A DNA stretch of 64,000 bases, taken from positions 1,240,001 through 1,304,000 of the forward strand of contig CAXXDU010000002.1 of NCBI GenBank assembly GCA_963667535.2, in the 5' to 3' direction. This document shows, one piece after another, positions 60,432-64,000 of the stretch. The notes under the pieces were generated by a model. It made no database searches, was not told the origin of the DNA, and worked only from the letters and a program-made list of their open reading frames with translations. The position numbers and the translations under genes are program-made. Positions within the stretch are counted from its first letter, which is position 1, and every line of letters starts with the position of its first letter. Origin of the DNA: UBA5614 sp963667535 (lineage in GTDB: Bacteria > Cloacimonadota > Cloacimonadia > Cloacimonadales > Cloacimonadaceae).

Positions 60432-61146
60432 TGTTTTGCCCGGAATCCGGGGTTAACTCAGCGATTATAGGCTCAAACTTATATCCCACTCCCCGAATAT
60501 TTCTGATATAGTTGCCATAACTACCCAGCTTATCTCTCAAATTCTTGATATGCACATCTATCGTGCGGTCTATGACAATCTTATCATTACCCCAGAGAAA
60601 GTCTAAAATCTGCTGACGGTTATACACCCAGCCGGGTCTTTTGGTCAGAAGTTGCAATATCTTAAATTCTGTAGTAGTCAAATCTGCCTTTTTATCATTC
60701 ACAAAGACTTCATATTTATTGAAATCTATCTTTAAGCCTGCTTCAATTTGCAGGACTTTGTTATACGTTTCCCATTGTGCTCTTCGTAAGACGGCGTTTA
60801 TTCTGGCAATTAATTCATTGGGTGCAAAAGGCTTGGTTATATAATCATCAGCGCCATAATCCAGTCCCTTGATGCGGTCATCGAGTTCCACACGTGCGGT
60901 GAGCATCACAATAGGCAGCTTCTTGTACTTATCCTGTGACCTGATTTGCTTACATAGCTCAAGTCCGTCAGCATCAGGCAGCATCAGGTCAAGAATCAGT
61001 AAATCCGGAGCTTTCTGAGCCAGAGCTCTGAGCATAGGTTCTGCTCTTTCAAAGGTCTCGGTCAGGAAGCCGGCTTTGGTCAGATTGAGGTCAACCAGTT
61101 CCAGAATATCAGGCTCATCATCAACGATGTAAATGTAATAACTCAT
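60424..61146 (-). CDS. phoB: Phosphate-regulon response regulator PhoB/PhoP
   Basis: A 240-aa OmpR/PhoB-type regulator. The receiver has the acidic pocket DDEPD (9-13), phospho-acceptor Asp53 in LLILDLMLPD and the conserved Lys105 in YITKPFAP. The winged-helix C-terminus ends in the family signature IRNIRGVGYKFEP, with the recognition-helix region RTIDVHIKNLRDKLG. The start ATG has aaaggaaatgt upstream. The gene overlaps phoR by 8 bases. It faces the porin-pst genes across 220 bases that hold phased TTAAC repeats, which are its likely binding sites. Confidence 0.93.
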   Translation of the reverse strand: MSYYIYIVDDEPDILELVDLNLTKAGFLTETFERAEPMLRALAQKAPDLLILDLMLPDADGLELCKQIRSQDKYKKLPIVMLTARVELDDRIKGLDYGADDYITKPFAPNELIARINAVLRRAQWETYNKVLQIEAGLKIDFNKYEVFVNDKKADLTTTEFKILQLLTKRPGWVYNRQQILDFLWGNDKIVIDRTIDVHIKNLRDKLGSYGNYIRNIRGVGYKFEPIIAELTPDSGQNND

Positions 61147-61231
61147 ACATTTCCTTTATGTTTTCATTTATACTGATAAAAGCAATTCTATATAAGACAA
61201 TCAACTGGCAAGAGAAAAAGCTCTGGATTGC

Positions 61232-61332
61232 GTTAATTTTTCTTAACAATGACTACATTTATCCTGAGACTCAAATTCTTAACCCAATCTTAACAATTCC
61301 TTCATCATGACTTAACATTCATATTGTATAAC
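61232..61332 (+). promoter_or_regulatory. Candidate Pho-box array upstream of the porin-pst operon
   Basis: CTTAAC occurs at 61278, 61289 and 61311, i.e. spaced 11 and 22 bases, so on one face of the helix. Another CTTAAC (61242) and a GTTAAT (61232) lie further upstream. PhoB/PhoP-type regulators bind direct repeats near 11-bp spacing (TTAACA type in Bacillus). TATAAC (61327-61332) then resembles a -10 box, with the last repeat in place of a -35. The AGGAG ribosome site of the porin gene follows at 61356. Confidence 0.6.
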
Positions 61333-61366
61333 CAAAGCATAACGAAATAAAACTTAGGAGTATACT

Positions 61367-62587
61367 ATGAAACTGCATGGCTTGCTAAAATCAGTCTTAG
61401 TATTCACAACTTTATCGATTCCCCTGGTATCCAATGCTATTGATACAAAGATAGGCGGGGAGATGTGGGGTCGCTGGACTAATGAGACAGCGAAATTCAA
61501 GAATGCTCAAGGAGAATATGTAGACAAGTTATCCAAGAACTACTTCTCTCTGGAAAGAGGTTATTTTGACCTGCAAACAACTTTTACGACTAATACTAAA
61601 GCCCGTTTTACCGTTGATATGTTCAGCTCTGATGCTACTCACGAAGTGGGTACTCTGGCAGACAGTTCACAAACAACCTTGCCCATCGAACCTGCTACTC
61701 TCACTAACAAAACCAGTACATTAGATGGTGCCGGACTCAAGCTGAAGTATGCTTATGTTGACTTTGCCAACCTGATTCCCGTTCCTGAATTAACTTTAAC
61801 TGCCGGACTGCAAAAAACCTACTTCGGCACCATCTATGACTGGACTTATGCCCTGATTGGCAAAGCGCCAACTGATGAATACAAAGTAGTTAGTTCCTCT
61901 GATTATGGTGTTACAATAAATGGCTATATCCCTAATGGTTTTGGCGAATATGCTTTTGGTGTGTATAATGGAGAAGGCTATAAAAAAGTCGGTGCCAGCC
62001 TCAAAGATAATACCGATTATGCTTATCTTGCCAATCTGCGTCTGACTCCCATTGCAGGCATCACATTAGGTGGTTCCTATATGTCAAATACGGTTGGCAG
62101 AGAAAAAGCTATTGCCGGCGATGCTAACAATTCCTCTTATGAAGAACAAAGCTTGATGGATGGCTTGGGTCGTTTAGCCTACGGTCCTGTTGATCTATGG
62201 GTGGAGTACATATCCAAAGATGTTAAATATCCTAATGCCACCACCAAAGATTACACAGCAAAGGGTTTGATGATTATGCCCACAGTATCTCTGGCACAGT
62301 ATCTTCCTGTAGATATTCAACTTCTCGGTAGATATGACTCCTGGGATGAATCAGACCGTCCAACCTCTGATGCAGCCCGCAGTTTACTAACAGCTACCAC
62401 AATCGGTGTGAACTACAACTTTTTGAAGGATGCCACAGATGTAGCCCAGATGCAGCTTCAACTCAACTACACAGACAAGAAATATGACGAAGGTAAATCC
62501 CATGCAGACTTTGCTGATGGCAAGAAAGATAGCAGTCAGCTTATGCTCCAGCTTAAATGGAAATTTGCCAACACAATATCTAATTAA
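61367..62587 (+). CDS. Phosphate-regulated outer-membrane porin-like protein
   Basis: A 406-aa protein with a signal peptide (residues 1-25, ending SNAIDT). The mature part has repeated amphipathic strands typical of large beta-barrels (RFTVDMFSSDATHEVG, LKLKYAYVDFANLIPVPELT, GLMIMPTVSLAQYLPV) and a C-terminal strand LMLQLKWKFANTI. The ATG follows aggagtatact. It precedes pstS by 18 bases and sits just behind the candidate Pho boxes, so it is probably a phosphate-limitation-induced anion porin, functionally like OprP/OprO. No close family signature was recognised by eye. Confidence 0.75.
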   Translation: MKLHGLLKSVLVFTTLSIPLVSNAIDTKIGGEMWGRWTNETAKFKNAQGEYVDKLSKNYFSLERGYFDLQTTFTTNTKARFTVDMFSSDATHEVGTLADSSQTTLPIEPATLTNKTSTLDGAGLKLKYAYVDFANLIPVPELTLTAGLQKTYFGTIYDWTYALIGKAPTDEYKVVSSSDYGVTINGYIPNGFGEYAFGVYNGEGYKKVGASLKDNTDYAYLANLRLTPIAGITLGGSYMSNTVGREKAIAGDANNSSYEEQSLMDGLGRLAYGPVDLWVEYISKDVKYPNATTKDYTAKGLMIMPTVSLAQYLPVDIQLLGRYDSWDESDRPTSDAARSLLTATTIGVNYNFLKDATDVAQMQLQLNYTDKKYDEGKSHADFADGKKDSSQLMLQLKWKFANTISN

Positions 62588-62605
62588 CCAAAGGAGATAA
62601 TTATC

Positions 62606-63418
62606 ATGAGAAGAATGACTTTTATAATCTTAATATTACTAATCATAGCGATACCGATGTTTGCTAAAAAGGCTAATCAACTTACCTGCTCAGGTTCAAC
62701 TACTGTTTTGCCGATAGCTCAGGCAGCGGCTGAAGCTTTTATGACAAAGTTTCCCAGTGTGAATGTCTCCATTAGAGGTGGAGGTAGCGGGGTTGGTATT
62801 GCTGCTCTGATTTCCGGTTCATGTGATATCGCCAGTTCCTCACGTCCCATGAAAGCCAAAGAAGTTACCCAAGCCAAAGGAAAAGGAGTAAATCCTACTG
62901 CCTATTTTGTAGCGAATGACGGAATCGCCATCATAATCAATAACACTAACCCTGTAAAAGATCTTACTCTTAAACAGCTAAAAAGTATCTATACAGGCAA
63001 GATTACCAACTGGAATCAACTGGGTGGTAAGAATCTGCCGATAGTAGTAATATCCCGTGATGTAGCTTCCGGAACGTTTGAAGTGTTTAATGAAAAAGCC
63101 CTGCAAGGCAGCAAAGTAATTGATTCAGCTCAGATGCTTGCTTCCAACAATGCTGTAGCTTCCTCGGTTGGCAATACGCCCGGTGCTATCGGATATGTAG
63201 GTCTTGGTTATGTCACAGATGATGTGCATGCTCTGGTCATTGATAATGTAACTCCAACAGAAAAGACAGTAAAAGACAAAAGCTACAAACTCAGCCGTAA
63301 GCTCTATATGTACACCAATGGAAAAGCGCAGGGCAATGCAGCCAATTTCATTTCTTTTATCCAGTCCGCAGAGGGACAGCAGATAGTCAAAGATAACGGC
63401 TTTATCACTCTCAACTAA
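62606..63418 (+). CDS. pstS: Phosphate ABC transporter substrate-binding protein PstS
   Basis: A 270-aa periplasmic binding protein with a signal peptide (about residues 1-20). The phosphate-binding loops are recognisable: CSGSTTVLPIAQAAAEAF, RGGGSGVGIAALISGSCDIA and SRDVASGTFEVF, as well as IYTGKITNWNQLGGKN. It starts behind aaaggagataattatc. PstS hands phosphate to the PstCA permease. It stands between the porin gene and pstC, separated from pstC by a 115-base gap with a hairpin that may raise the ratio of binding protein to permease. Confidence 0.95.
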   Translation: MRRMTFIILILLIIAIPMFAKKANQLTCSGSTTVLPIAQAAAEAFMTKFPSVNVSIRGGGSGVGIAALISGSCDIASSSRPMKAKEVTQAKGKGVNPTAYFVANDGIAIIINNTNPVKDLTLKQLKSIYTGKITNWNQLGGKNLPIVVISRDVASGTFEVFNEKALQGSKVIDSAQMLASNNAVASSVGNTPGAIGYVGLGYVTDDVHALVIDNVTPTEKTVKDKSYKLSRKLYMYTNGKAQGNAANFISFIQSAEGQQIVKDNGFITLN

Positions 63419-63442
63419 GCTGAAACAGTAAATCAATATCAG

Positions 63443-63471
63443 GAAGGGATGTGCATCTCCTGCCTCCCTTC
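63443..63471 (+). promoter_or_regulatory. Intercistronic hairpin between pstS and pstC
   Basis: GAAGGGA (63443-63449) and TCCCTTC (63465-63471) can pair around a 15-nt loop, with no T-tract after the stem. Such hairpins between a binding-protein gene and its permease genes commonly protect the upstream mRNA or attenuate. The effect here is inferred. Confidence 0.45.
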
Positions 63472-63532
63472 TTGCTGTATGAGTAAGGGAGTATATTTTG
63501 TGTGTTAAATCCATAATTTTAAAGGTAGAAAA

Positions 63533-64000
63533 GTGAATTCTTACAAGGAAAAATTATTCAGAGCAGTAACCTATACTGCTTCTTTGTTTGTTCTGGTTTT
63601 TTTGGTGGGGATAATTATCAGTATTTTCAAAGAAGGCATTCCAATCTTCAAAGTAGTTAGTATCAGGGATTTTCTCTTAGGTCTTGGCTGGTATCCCACC
63701 CACGAACAGCCTGAATTTGGAGTGGGCAGCTTAATCATCGGCTCAATCTATGTAACATTAGGCGCTTTGATAATTGCCATTCCTCTGGGCTTGGGCTCTG
63801 CCATCTACATTGCAGAACTGGCAAGCTCCCGAGTAAAAGAAATAATCAAACCTATAATTGAGCTTCTGGCTGGTATTCCGTCGGTTGTATACGGACTGTT
63901 TGGCATGGCTTTTCTGGCTCCAGCTATCAGAGTGTGGTTTGGTCTGGATTCAGGATTAAATATTCTATCTGCTTCCATCATACTTGGTATCATGATTATA
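63533..64000 (+). CDS. pstC: Phosphate ABC transporter permease PstC (3' end outside window)
   Basis: The first 156 codons of a membrane permease, running off the right edge with no stop. It starts at GTG 63533 behind aaaggtagaaaa. The N-terminal helix is TYTASLFVLVFLVGIIISIF. The family pattern FLLGLGWYPTHEQPEFGVGSL, then IAIPLGLGSAIYIAEL and ELLAGIPSVVYGLFG, is characteristic of PstC; the last is the cytoplasmic loop (EAA-like region) that contacts the PstB ATPase. pstA, pstB and phoU would be expected next. Confidence 0.93.
   Translation, partial: MNSYKEKLFRAVTYTASLFVLVFLVGIIISIFKEGIPIFKVVSIRDFLLGLGWYPTHEQPEFGVGSLIIGSIYVTLGALIIAIPLGLGSAIYIAELASSRVKEIIKPIIELLAGIPSVVYGLFGMAFLAPAIRVWFGLDSGLNILSASIILGIMII

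Noticed and set aside
1..64000. tRNA, rRNA or riboswitch genes
   Set aside because: No cloverleaf, rRNA segment or known riboswitch core was recognised by eye in the intergenic regions; a covariance-model scan would be needed to exclude them.

Overview
The window looks like the chromosome of an uncultured, moderately AT-rich Gram-negative bacterium of the Fibrobacteres-Chlorobi-Bacteroidetes sphere; the gene style best fits a Cloacimonadota (WWE1)-type genome, but no rRNA or other definitive marker is present, so this is inference. Pointers are two adjacent GWxTD-domain secreted proteins, two giant multi-domain exported proteins (2518 and about 2087 aa), outer-membrane barrels and OmpA, a TolQ/TolR/AgmX-type energised envelope complex, and ordinary bacterial housekeeping genes (pyrF, aroA, dnaE, priA, yraN).\n\nLayout. 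1-2.3 kb: pyrF 3' end, a dCMP deaminase and aroA, with a palindrome-rich promoter. 2.4-10 kb: a giant secreted protein carrying an endonuclease I domain among FnIII, lamin-tail and chitobiase-like modules. 10-10.75 kb: a 750-base gap with hairpin repeats. 10.75-20.4 kb: a small outer-membrane protein, then a cyclic beta-1,2-glucan synthase (ndvB/cgs-like) interrupted by a single in-frame TAA. 20.7-25.3 kb: an OmpA protein and a class III cyclase-ATPase-TPR regulator. 25.4-26.8 kb: a repeat-rich accessory patch with a RAYT/IS200-like transposase bounded by perfect 20-nt inverted repeats, REP-like arrays on both sides, and the frameshifted tail of a second cyclase-TPR gene. 26.8-33.1 kb: a giant VCBS/PKD/beta-helix surface protein. 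33.1-41.3 kb: zinc metallopeptidase, dnaE, two GWxTD genes, yraN and an envelope protein. 41.4-51.4 kb: a six-gene run of a giant TPR protein, a small exported protein, ExbB/TolQ, two ExbD/TolR paralogues and an AgmX/TonB-like transducer. 51.5-58.5 kb: priA, a DUF1292 protein, an exported TPR protein and a PHP-glycosyltransferase fusion. 58.6-64 kb: phosphate regulation, with phoB-phoR-sigma overlapping on the minus strand, diverging from a porin, pstS and the start of pstC on the plus strand across a region holding phased TTAAC boxes.\n\nHow the genes work together. The 41.4-51.4 kb operon is best read as a proton-driven envelope motor that pushes or remodels something across the periplasm; only one of its two ExbD subunits keeps the proton-carrying Asp. 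The phosphate block is a complete sensing-and-uptake unit in which a sigma factor appears to be made together with PhoBR. The rest is mostly surface and envelope biology.\n\nThe best candidates for undescribed biology are (i) a dispersed repeat of about 140 bp, three copies in the window, with conserved flanks and a completely different self-complementary core in each copy; (ii) the asymmetric ExbD pair in the TPR-AgmX operon; (iii) the RAYT whose own ends look like a variant of the surrounding REPs; and (iv) the phoB-phoR-sigma operon.
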